Shown here one piece after another: positions 1 through 6,153 of a stretch of DNA of 6,221 nucleotides; position 1 is the first letter of the stretch; each line of letters opens with the position of its first letter. Source of the stretch: Patescibacteria group bacterium. GTDB lineage: Bacteria > Patescibacteriota > Patescibacteriia > UBA2591 > UBA6264. The stretch lies in assembly GCA_022572625.1 (NCBI GenBank), contig JACZVN010000028.1:1-6221 (forward strand), given 5' to 3'. The notes under the pieces were generated by a model that was not told the origin of the DNA, made no database searches, and saw only the letters and a program-made list of their open reading frames with translations. The position numbers were made by a program, and so were the translations under genes.

Positions 1-12
1 TTGTTTAATACC

Positions 13-18
13 TATAAT
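13..18 (+). promoter_or_regulatory. possible -10 element (TATAAT) just ahead of the response-regulator start
   Basis: A perfect TATAAT hexamer ends 9 nt before the ATG at 28. With a normal 6-8 nt distance from -10 to the transcription start, the RNA would begin about 1-4 nt before the ATG, so the message would be leaderless or nearly so. The matching -35 would lie before the window start and cannot be seen. TATAAT arises easily by chance in AT-rich DNA, so this is tentative. Confidence 0.35.
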
Positions 19-27
19 TTTAACGCT

Positions 28-117
28 ATGAAACAACTTGATATCTTAATTATTGATGATCATCCAATTATCCGAAAAGGGCTTAAACAAATTATTGAAG
101 AAAACAGAAATATATAA
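28..117 (+). pseudogene. truncated response regulator, N-terminal receiver fragment (29 aa)
   Basis: Reading from ATG 28 gives 29 residues and a TAA at 115-117. The peptide has the beta1-alpha1 signature of NarL/FixJ (LuxR-type) receiver domains: ILIIDDHPIIRKGLKQIIEE, with the acidic pair at D10-D11. A full protein would be about 200-220 aa, with a phosphoacceptor Asp near residue 54 and a C-terminal helix-turn-helix. Both are absent, so this remnant cannot work in phosphorelay. Homology seems to run up to about position 112, where the DNA passes into Dam-like sequence in another frame. The stop is therefore created by the joint rather than being a natural end. No sensor kinase is visible. 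Family assignment is fairly firm despite the short length; the reason for truncation (deletion or assembly chimera) is not decided by the sequence. Confidence 0.7.
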
Positions 118-1084
118 CAAAGGTTTTGAATACATTTTTAAGAACTATAATAGTAGTAAAAACTTTATGTTTTTAGATCCTCCCTATGATAGTAAATTCA
201 CCGACTATGGCTATTGTTCGTTTGGTAAAGCCGAACACAATAAATTGGCAGAGTGTTTCAAGAACACGAACATTCGTTGTCTAATGGTGATTGGAAAAAC
301 AAAGTTCATTGAAGATTTATATGAAGGGTATATTGTGGATGAATATGATAAAAAATATAAATTTGAGAAAAGATTGATTGAAGGAATTATCAAATCCAGG
401 CCAAATCGATTTGTCATGGTGGTGGCGATTAATGGCAAACAACAGAAATGCTACTGTCCATCAACGGGAAGAATTGGCAGTATAGATTTTGAAAATATTC
501 CCTGTTTACTTTCTAAAAGTAATAATCCAAATAGAAAGATGCCCCATACGGTTGAGGCCTTTTCCCTGGATCCAATTTCTAAAAAAAGGAAATCATGGAT
601 CGGCATAAATCAGGTTCAGGTTAATCGATACGTGGAGCATTTTTTAAAAACCGGTCAATTTTCTAGGATGGTGGGCAAAGTTAAAACCGTTCAACCCGAG
701 GTAAAACTGGGCAATTCTCGTTTGGATTTTTTAATCAATGGAAAGGATTATCTGGAAGTTAAAACACTCCTGCGAATGATTCCCACCAAAGGACATCCAA
801 AACATAGAGAGATACCAGTTGTCTTTACCGGCTATGATCGATTGATAAAACATTTTGGAGATATTGTTAAAAAGACCGGCACTGGTTCTCGAGCAATCGT
901 TGTTTTATGTCATCCCTATAATGCCAAACGGTTCACCGTTCCCAAAGCTGGAGGGATAGGGAAAATAATACGGGCGGCAAGAAAGGCCCAGAAAAAGGGT
1001 CTGGAAAATTGGCAAATAAATTTAAAAGTTGATCCAGAGGGAGTGACCCTGATTAAATATTTTAAATTAAATTTGTCACTATGA
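53..1084 (+). CDS. sfsA: SfsA family protein, fused in frame behind the Dam fragment
   Basis: The open frame runs from TTG 53 (ATG 56) to TGA 1082-1084. The first 18 codons read the response-regulator remnant out of frame, residues 19-102 are Dam-like, and residues ~103-343 are SfsA. SfsA signs are CYCPSTGRIG (133-142, compare HCPNTG in E. coli SfsA), NPNRKMPHTVEA (158-169), QVNRYVEHFL, then SRLDF (222-226) and YLEVKT (233-238). The D225...E235-x-K237 set resembles a PD-(D/E)xK nuclease core, consistent with the nuclease-like fold assigned to SfsA. E. coli SfsA, first known for effects on maltose metabolism, has 234 aa. A start at TTG 374 would give a nearly native 236-aa SfsA; ATG 416 would cut into the first domain. 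No strong ribosome site precedes any candidate. SfsA identity is firm; the true start and whether the fusion is translated are uncertain. Confidence 0.8.
   Translation: MMIIQLSEKGLNKLLKKTEIYNKGFEYIFKNYNSSKNFMFLDPPYDSKFTDYGYCSFGKAEHNKLAECFKNTNIRCLMVIGKTKFIEDLYEGYIVDEYDKKYKFEKRLIEGIIKSRPNRFVMVVAINGKQQKCYCPSTGRIGSIDFENIPCLLSKSNNPNRKMPHTVEAFSLDPISKKRKSWIGINQVQVNRYVEHFLKTGQFSRMVGKVKTVQPEVKLGNSRLDFLINGKDYLEVKTLLRMIPTKGHPKHREIPVVFTGYDRLIKHFGDIVKKTGTGSRAIVVLCHPYNAKRFTVPKAGGIGKIIRAARKAQKKGLENWQINLKVDPEGVTLIKYFKLNLSL
107..361 (+). pseudogene. C-terminal fragment of a Dam-type (D12 class) DNA adenine methylase
   Basis: About 85 residues, from EIYNKGFEYIF to YDKKYK, match the C-terminal half of D12-class N6-adenine methyltransferases. 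The catalytic motif DPPY is at nt 176-187, followed by the family-typical run DSKFTDYGYCSF and then CLMVIGKTKFIEDLY and GYIVDEYDKKY. The N-terminal two-thirds is missing, including the SAM-binding FxGxG motif and most of the target-recognition region. The normal last residues after the Y-x-K-x-Y-x-F strand are missing too. Without the SAM pocket no methyltransferase activity is expected. The fragment is out of frame with the response-regulator remnant before it and in frame with SfsA after it. The family call is strong; its status as a remnant is inferred from the missing parts. Confidence 0.75.
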
Positions 1085-1197
1085 ATTCTATTTTAACAGG
1101 TATGGAAATAGAGCCAGATTAAAAATACAGGATAAAAATATAAAATTACGTTTTAAAAATTAAACTCACCATAATTTAAACATTTAATTAAAGATAA

Positions 1198-1764
1198 ATG
1201 AAAACTGTTTATATAATCCACGGATGGGATAACTCACCTGATAAGCCAATTCATAGATGGCTTAAATTTGAATTAGAGAAAAATGGTTTTAAGGTGGTGG
1301 TGCCAAGTATGCCTCATCCCAAAAAGCCGACCATTGAAGATTGGGTTGCTAAAATTAAAGATGTTGTTGAACAACCCGATGGTGATGTTATATTAGTCGG
1401 ACATTCCATTGGCTGCCAGACAATTTTAAGATATTTAGAAAAATTAGATTCAACGGTGACGGTGGGTGGGGTGGTCTTAATTGCGCCCTGGCTTACGCTT
1501 TCAAATATAGATGAAGCCGGACAGCGAATTGCTGGCCCATGGCTTGAGACGCCGATCAATGAAATGGAAGTGATTAAACATGCTCCTAAAATAGTAGCAA
1601 TTTTTTCAGACAATGATCCCTATGTCCCGATTGAGAATAGAAAATTATTTGAGCATGCATTTGGAGCCGAAACAATAGTTGAGTCAGGAAAGGGGCATTT
1701 TACAGAAAGCGATGGCGTGGTTACCTTGCCATCGGCCCTGGAGGTTATTCTAAAAATGAAATAG
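1198..1764 (+). CDS. RBBP9/YdeN-type alpha/beta serine hydrolase
   Basis: This 188-aa protein matches the small RBBP9/YdeN branch of alpha/beta hydrolases in length and motif order. It opens with strand YIIHGWDNSPDKPIHRWL (oxyanion-hole HGW, residues 8-10). The nucleophile elbow GHSIG has Ser70 as nucleophile, Asp140 lies in SDNDPYVP, and His167 is in GKGHF. All three catalytic residues are present, so an active esterase-like enzyme is expected; the substrate cannot be told from sequence. There is no signal peptide or membrane segment, so it should be cytoplasmic. ATG 1198 is the natural start because the first beta-strand begins at once; only AT-rich sequence precedes it and no Shine-Dalgarno is seen. 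It lies 113 bp after sfsA and 63 bp before the ATG of the DCC-LMF gene. Co-transcription with the latter is possible but unproven. Confidence 0.85.
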   Translation: MKTVYIIHGWDNSPDKPIHRWLKFELEKNGFKVVVPSMPHPKKPTIEDWVAKIKDVVEQPDGDVILVGHSIGCQTILRYLEKLDSTVTVGGVVLIAPWLTLSNIDEAGQRIAGPWLETPINEMEVIKHAPKIVAIFSDNDPYVPIENRKLFEHAFGAETIVESGKGHFTESDGVVTLPSALEVILKMK

Positions 1765-1827
1765 TCTGAAATTTAAGTAAGGGCAATTATTAAATAAAAA
1801 AATACCAAAATTAAATCATGACACTAA

Positions 1828-3688
1828 ATGAGGTCATATAAAAAGAAGTAAAAAATCTATTTTAATTTACGATGGCCAATGTGGGTTTTGTCAATTATGG
1901 ATTGATTATTGGAAGCGTTTAACCGGTGATCAGATTGACTATGAACCATTTCAGAAGGTGGCTGATCAATTTCCTCAAATTCCATTTGAAAATTTTGGTA
2001 AATCAGTGCAGTTGGTTACACCAGGGGGTAAAGTCTATACTGGAGCTGAGGCGGTATTTCGAACACTGGCTAGTGTTGGTCAAAAAAAATGGATTTTATG
2101 GAGTTATCAATACATTCGTGGTTTTGCTGCTATTTCAGAATGGTTTTATCGTTTTGTGGCTGCTCACCGCGGTTTTTTTTATAAGCTAACCCGACTCCTC
2201 TGGGGAAAACAGATTGAACCGCCATCATACCGTCGCATTCGCTGGCTGTTTTTACGATTGCTTGGCCTTATCTATTTTATTGCCTTTGTTTCTTTGGGCA
2301 CGCAGATCATCGGATTAGTTGGCAGTACGGGCATTTTGCCGGCGGAGAATTTTTTACAATCAGTGGAAAATAATTTTGGCAGTGAGCGTTATTGGCTTTT
2401 CCCCACCCTGGCCTGGTTCAGTGCCAGTGATATTTTTTTATATTCTCTTCCATTTCTCGGCGCGATTCTTTCGATTTTTATTATTATTGGTATCATGGTC
2501 GCCCCGGCATTGCTGCTTGTCTGGATTTTATATCTTTCATTGGTTGTCATCGGGCAGGTATTTTTATCATTTCAGTGGGACATATTTTTACTCGAAGTTG
2601 GATTTTTAGCGCTGTTTCTGGCGCCCTGGCGTTTTAAAGATCACCCGGCCTATAAAACCTATCTAACCGTACCCATGGTCTGGCTCTATCGATTACTTTT
2701 ATTTCGTTTTATATTTAGTTCAGGCGCGGTGAAACTTTTAAGCGGTGATTCCCTGTGGAGAAATCTTAAGGCGCTGACGGTTCATTACCAGACCCAGCCC
2801 CTGCCAACTCCCATTGCCTATTATGTCCATCAATTGCCAATATGGTTTCATCAGTTTTCAGTGGTGGCTACTTTTATTATTCAACTGGTCATTCCGTTTT
2901 TAATTTTTTTACCCCGTCGGGCGCGATTTGTGGCCGCCGGTTCATTCATAGGATTTGAGGTGCTGATATATTTGACGGGCAACTATACTTTTTTTAACCT
3001 GTTAACCATTTTTCTTTGTTTATTTTTATTTGATGATCAAGCAGTACGTCGTTGGTTGCCCCAAAGGTTGTTTCATTGGTCTGCTCGGATAAAGGAGAAG
3101 GTGAAGATAACAAAGCGTATCACCATAATAGGGGCGAGCGCCCTGGTCGCACTGATCATATTTTTAAATGTTGTTTATATTACAATTTTATTTGGAGGCT
3201 ATGGCCGGCTGGCGCCTCCGGCTCGATACGTCGTTGGAATTTTGGCGCCATTTCACCTCGTCAATAGTTATGGAGTATTTGCAACTATAACTAACCCGCG
3301 GTATGAAATTATCATTGAAGGAAGTAATGATGGCGAAACGTGGCTCGCCTACGAGTTTAGGTATAAGCCGGGAGATCTAGGGCGAGCGCCGCCTATAGTT
3401 GCGCCTCATCAGCCTCGTCTTGACTGGCAAATGTGGTTTGCCGCCCTGGGCAGCTATCAAAACTATCCCTGGTTTGAAAATTTTCTCCATCGCCTTCTTC
3501 AGGGCTCTCCGGATGTAATAAAGCTATTAGCCCATAATCCGTTTCCCCAGGGACCACCGCGATTTACACGCGCTCTTATTTATGAGTATACTTTTACGGA
3601 TTTGGCGACTAAACAGAAAACAGGCGCCTGGTGGAAACGAGAGCTCCAGGGGCAATATTTTCCCACCATATCACTTTATAATAGGTAA
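1828..3688 (+). CDS. DCC/DUF393 thiol-disulfide domain fused to a lipase maturation factor (LMF) membrane protein; start disrupted
   Basis: The main frame is open from 1832 to TAA 3686-3688. It starts with a DCC-type domain, ILIYDGQCGFC, whose DxxCxxC cysteines are codons 1880-1882 and 1889-1891. About 100 residues later a multi-pass LMF1-like domain begins. Numbering from the presumed ATG 1828 with one A removed (619 aa), membrane segments lie near 138-164, 202-223, 225-267, 282-304, 343-361, 367-401 and 430-455. LMF-type motifs are SFQWD (247-251), PHQPRLDWQMWF (526-537) and a C-terminal GAWWKRE (599-605). In animals LMF1 helps lipases fold in the ER; the bacterial role is not established. 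A redox domain joined to it suggests thiol chemistry at the membrane (inference). The first in-frame conventional start, GTG 1958, would remove the CxxC. GC content by eye is higher than in neighbouring genes. Confidence 0.8.
1840..1844 (+). other. A5 run: likely +1 frameshift site at the start of the DCC-LMF gene
   Basis: From ATG 1828 the reading is Met-Arg-Ser-Tyr-Lys-Lys-Lys and then TAA at 1849-1851. If the five A residues at 1840-1844 were four, the same ATG would read Met-Arg-Ser-Tyr-Lys-Arg-Ser-Lys-Lys-Ser and go directly into ILIYDGQCGFC. The downstream frame has an in-frame TGA at 1829-1831 and no ATG, GTG or TTG between there and the CxxC motif. A one-base homopolymer error, a true frameshift mutation or slippage on the A run would all explain it. 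Confidence 0.6.
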
Positions 3689-3776
3689 TTCGTAACCATT
3701 TATATTCCATGGTCTCATTAAGAATACTTTCCATTGATCAAAAGAATAGGTTAAAGTTATTAACACCGGTGATTCC

Positions 3777-3805
3777 TTGACAAATGAAGTATGATATATT
3801 ATATT
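3777..3805 (+). promoter_or_regulatory. sigma70-type promoter of the ArsR-DUF3179-CcdA unit
   Basis: A perfect TTGACA (-35, 3777-3782) is followed by a 17-nt spacer and TATATT (-10, 3800-3805), one mismatch from consensus. The expected transcription start is near 3812, giving a leader of about 28 nt to the ATG at 3840. The 151-bp gap between the LMF gene and the regulator gives room for it, and it is the best promoter match I found in the window. Confidence 0.7.
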
Positions 3806-3825
3806 TGAATAGTTGAACAAATATA
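3800..3825 (+). promoter_or_regulatory. 12-2-12 inverted repeat, candidate ArsR-family operator
   Basis: Perfect 8-bp outer arms TATATTTG (3800-3807) and CAAATATA (3818-3825) form a 26-bp inverted repeat centred on 3812/3813. Compared as 12-bp half-sites with a 2-bp centre, 9 of 12 positions match. The 12-2-12 layout is classical for ArsR/SmtB-family operators. It covers the -10 element and the expected transcription start, so a bound dimer would block RNA polymerase. It lies just before the ArsR-like gene, which points to autoregulation (inference). Confidence 0.65.
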
Positions 3826-3839
3826 GAAATATATTCATT

Positions 3840-4139
3840 ATGTTGTCTAAAAATGAAATTAAAAACAGCCAAAGGGGAATAACTAAAATTTCTCAAGAAA
3901 TAGAGAAAAATAGTAATTTTTATTATCTTGGTTCTAATCCGACCAGACTTAAAATTATGTATTTGCTCAAGGGTTATCAAACCTTATGTCCGACTGATTT
4001 TTCTCAGATTTTAAATATTAGTATTAGCGCCATTTCTCATCAATTGAGTTTGCTTGAGAGATCAGGATTGGTAAAGAAATTAAGAATGGGTAGAATGATT
4101 TGTTATGCCGTGGTGAAGCAAAAGTCAAAATTTTTTTAG
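3840..4139 (+). CDS. ArsR/SmtB-family winged-helix repressor
   Basis: The 99-aa protein has the ArsR layout: an N-terminal helix with YLGSNPTRLKIMYLLKG (residues 29-45), alpha3 TLCPTDFSQIL (48-58), the recognition helix region NISISAISHQLSLLERSGLV (59-78) and a wing KKLRMGRMICYAVV (79-92). Metal-sensing members usually carry CxC or ELCVxDL plus C-terminal His/Asp ligands. Here alpha3 has only Cys50 and the protein ends right after the wing, without the alpha5 metal-site helix. Cys88 sits in the wing strand. Sensing could therefore be thiol-based or non-metal, but this is inference. ATG 3840 is chosen over the in-frame TTG 3813, because TTG 3813 lies inside the operator at the expected transcription start. 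It probably represses its own promoter and the genes downstream; the next gene starts 43 bp after its stop. Confidence 0.85.
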   Translation: MLSKNEIKNSQRGITKISQEIEKNSNFYYLGSNPTRLKIMYLLKGYQTLCPTDFSQILNISISAISHQLSLLERSGLVKKLRMGRMICYAVVKQKSKFF

Positions 4140-4182
4140 AGTATTAAATAATAAATTGATAAAAAATAAATAAATTATCACT

Positions 4183-5274
4183 ATGAAAATAATTTTTACC
4201 ATAATTATAGTTTTAGTAATAGCAGTCGGTTTTGTCTTTATCTATCAAAAATTTACAGACGATGATGAAGTTGATAAAACTATTGCGGTGGAGGAAGAGA
4301 TAGAAGCAGATGTGGAAAATAGAGAAGAATTAGAGACACCTTCAACCATTACGGGAGAAGAAACAGAAGAAGTCGATTTAAAAATTTTAAGAACAAAAGA
4401 AATTATGGTTACAGATGGTGTACAACACAGCGTAGATTTAAAAGAAATCATGAGCGGCGGTCCGCCCAAGGATGGTATCCCTTCCATTGATAATCCAAAA
4501 TTTATTTCCATTGATGAAGCAGATGAATGGTTAAAAGATGAGGAGCCAGGTATTTCTTTTTCCAGGGGTGATGTTCATAAATTTTATCCCTATCAAATTT
4601 TAGTTTGGCATGAACTTGTGAATGACACTGTGGACGGAGAACGAATTTTAGTCACCTATTGTCCCCTTTGTCTTTCTGGATTTATTTTTGATCCCTTGGT
4701 TCAGGACGAGAGAGTGGAGTTTGGCACTTCGGGGAAATTATGGAAGTCAAACCTAGTGATGTATGATCGAAAAACAGATCTGCTTTGGTCCCTAAGTTTG
4801 GGAGAGGCGATTATGGGTGAGATGACGGGAACAAAGCTCACTGTTCTACCATCAGATCAGATCAGATACAAGAACTGGAAACAAGTCCATCCCAATGGTC
4901 AGATTCTTTCCCGTAGCACCGGAGCGACTCGTTTTTACGGACGAAGCCCCTACGGAGATTATTTTTCAGTGACCAGTCTAGCCCTGCAATTAGTTGGTGG
5001 ACAAAGAGATGATCGATTACCACCTGGTGCTTTTATTTTTGGAATCGTCATAAATGATAAAGCAAAGGCTTATTTAGTTGAAGCAATAAAAGATAAGGGG
5101 GAGTTGGAAGATGAATTTGAGGGTACAAATCTGTTATTGAGATACGAAAAAGAATTGGATGTGGTGAGGGTGTTTAAAAAATTATCAGATGGGACACTTG
5201 AGCGCATTAATCCTTTTTCTAATTTTTGGTTTTCCTGGGTGGCTGTTCATCCTCAAACTGAACTTTATAAATAA
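4183..5274 (+). CDS. membrane-anchored DUF3179 domain protein with YCPLC motif
   Basis: This 363-aa protein has one N-terminal membrane segment (residues 3-21, no lipobox Cys), then a very acidic linker (about 27-66) and a DUF3179 domain (about 85-355). Family signs are the FYPYQILVWHELVNDTVDG block (134-152), TYCPLCLSGFIFD (158-170, Cys160 and Cys163), and MYDRKTDLLWSLSLGEAIMG (193-212). The later WKQVHPNGQILS segment (232-243) also fits. The anchor suggests the domain lies outside the cytoplasmic membrane. DUF3179 function is not established to my knowledge; the paired Cys could be a redox or metal site. It sits between the ArsR-type regulator and CcdA with gaps of 43 and 66 bp, probably in one transcript. 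A role as a CcdA-linked thiol protein is inference from this neighbourhood. No Shine-Dalgarno is seen before the ATG, which directly precedes the anchor and is the only sensible start. Confidence 0.85.
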   Translation: MKIIFTIIIVLVIAVGFVFIYQKFTDDDEVDKTIAVEEEIEADVENREELETPSTITGEETEEVDLKILRTKEIMVTDGVQHSVDLKEIMSGGPPKDGIPSIDNPKFISIDEADEWLKDEEPGISFSRGDVHKFYPYQILVWHELVNDTVDGERILVTYCPLCLSGFIFDPLVQDERVEFGTSGKLWKSNLVMYDRKTDLLWSLSLGEAIMGEMTGTKLTVLPSDQIRYKNWKQVHPNGQILSRSTGATRFYGRSPYGDYFSVTSLALQLVGGQRDDRLPPGAFIFGIVINDKAKAYLVEAIKDKGELEDEFEGTNLLLRYEKELDVVRVFKKLSDGTLERINPFSNFWFSWVAVHPQTELYK

Positions 5275-5340
5275 AAAAAGCCTCAAAGGGCCGATGGATT
5301 TTAATAAGATAAAATAAAAATTAAATGAGTTATTTATTTT

Positions 5341-6111
5341 ATGGATGAATCAATTAACTTGATTATTCCGGCTTTTATTGCTGGTATCCTTACATTTCTA
5401 GCGCCCTGCACCTTGCCGTTGGTGCCGGCCTATTTGGGTTTTATCAGCGGTACTTCAGCTGAAAATATTAAGGATTCTACTAAAAAAGGACTTCGTTTAA
5501 AAATTTTTCTAAACGGCTTATTTTTCATGCTTGGGGTCACTATTATTTTTGTTTCATTTGGTATATTAGCTGGCCTGGCCGGGCAAGCCCTTAGTGCCTA
5601 TCGTATTTGGTTCGTCCGCATCGGCGGTGTATTCGTGATTATATTTGGCCTGTTTATGGTGGGAGTACTTAAAATTCCCTTTTTTAATTCTCTCCTTGGC
5701 ACCGAGCGGAGAATAAAACTTCCTTTTAAAATAACTCCTGGCAATCCATTGAGTTCGGTTTTACTCGGCGGCGCGTTTGCCACTGGCTGGACGCCGTGTG
5801 TCGGGCCCATTGTCGGAAGTATTCTTTTATTAGCCTCAGCCTCTTCGACGGCCCTGCAGGGCGGATTTTTACTTTTTGTTTTTTCCATGGGTCTAGCCAT
5901 TCCCTTTTTAATCGTCGCCATAGGTTTTGGCAGGGCTATAACTACTATTACTAAGATTCAAAAATATCTGCGTTGGGTGGAAGTTATTGGCGGTGTATTC
6001 CTTATTTTACTCGGTCTGCTTTTATTCACTAATAATCTTAATTTACTGGTTGCCTATGGATTTCGGCTTTTCCAGTTTATTAATTACGATCGCTTACTTG
6101 ATTATTTATAA
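5341..6111 (+). CDS. ccdA: CcdA/DsbD-type transmembrane thiol electron carrier
   Basis: The 256-aa protein has six likely membrane segments (about 8-33, 53-80, 91-113, 139-167, 172-199, 212-237), as expected for CcdA or the core of DsbD. The two redox cysteines are in their normal settings: Cys23 in FLAPCTLPLVPAYLGFISG (segment 1) and Cys153 in GWTPCVGPIVGSIL (segment 4). CcdA takes electrons from cytoplasmic thioredoxin and passes them through the membrane to extracytoplasmic thioredoxin-like proteins, as in cytochrome c maturation. No cytochrome c or cytochrome assembly gene is seen here, so the partner is open. Candidates are the DUF3179 protein upstream and the truncated anchored product 42 bp downstream. 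ATG 5341 is favoured because the first membrane segment follows at once; no Shine-Dalgarno precedes it. Length is slightly above many CcdA proteins because of a loop at about 114-138. Confidence 0.92.
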   Translation: MDESINLIIPAFIAGILTFLAPCTLPLVPAYLGFISGTSAENIKDSTKKGLRLKIFLNGLFFMLGVTIIFVSFGILAGLAGQALSAYRIWFVRIGGVFVIIFGLFMVGVLKIPFFNSLLGTERRIKLPFKITPGNPLSSVLLGGAFATGWTPCVGPIVGSILLLASASSTALQGGFLLFVFSMGLAIPFLIVAIGFGRAITTITKIQKYLRWVEVIGGVFLILLGLLLFTNNLNLLVAYGFRLFQFINYDRLLDYL

Positions 6112-6153
6112 TAATTTTTATTATTAGATTATAATTAAATAACTTTAAATAGT

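Noticed and set aside
1085..1197. Promoter or small RNA in the gap before the hydrolase gene
   Set aside because: Only AT-rich sequence with a weak TTAACA and no well-spaced -10; nothing supportable.
1829..1831. TGA read as glycine (code 25) to extend the DCC-LMF frame upstream
   Set aside because: Even with readthrough no start codon appears upstream, and the other genes end or run at family length under the standard code.
1958..1960. GTG as start of the LMF gene
   Set aside because: It would remove the well-preserved DCC domain with its CxxC at 1880-1891, which is in the same open frame.
1926..2609. Alternative open frames inside the LMF gene on the + strand (1926-2189, 2319-2609) and others on the - strand across the window
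   Set aside because: They overlap strongly supported genes, show no recognisable domain and look like reading-frame shadows.
3695..3712. ACCAT...ATGGT inverted repeat after the LMF gene
   Set aside because: A 5-bp stem with a 8-nt loop and no T tract; too weak to call a terminator.
3764..3771. CACCGGTG palindrome before the -35 box
   Set aside because: Only 8 bp and not extended outward; a chance match is likely and the 12-2-12 repeat is the better operator.
3800..3807. TATATTTG read as a Bacteroidota -7 promoter motif (TAnnTTTG)
   Set aside because: It fits that pattern, but TTGACA-17-TATATT is an equally good sigma70 promoter and the gene content does not favour Bacteroidota, so it is not used for taxonomy.
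3813..3815. TTG start adding nine residues to the ArsR-type protein
   Set aside because: It lies at the expected transcription start and inside the operator repeat; ATG 3840 gives a normal ArsR N-terminus.
5278..5294. Possible hairpin GCCT-CAAA-GGGC after the DUF3179 gene as a terminator
   Set aside because: The stem is only three to four pairs and on the + strand it is preceded, not followed, by the A/T run; on the - strand no gene needs it.
6130..6135. TATAAT between ccdA and the last gene as an internal promoter
   Set aside because: No acceptable -35 lies 16-18 nt upstream and TATAAT is common by chance in such AT-rich gaps.
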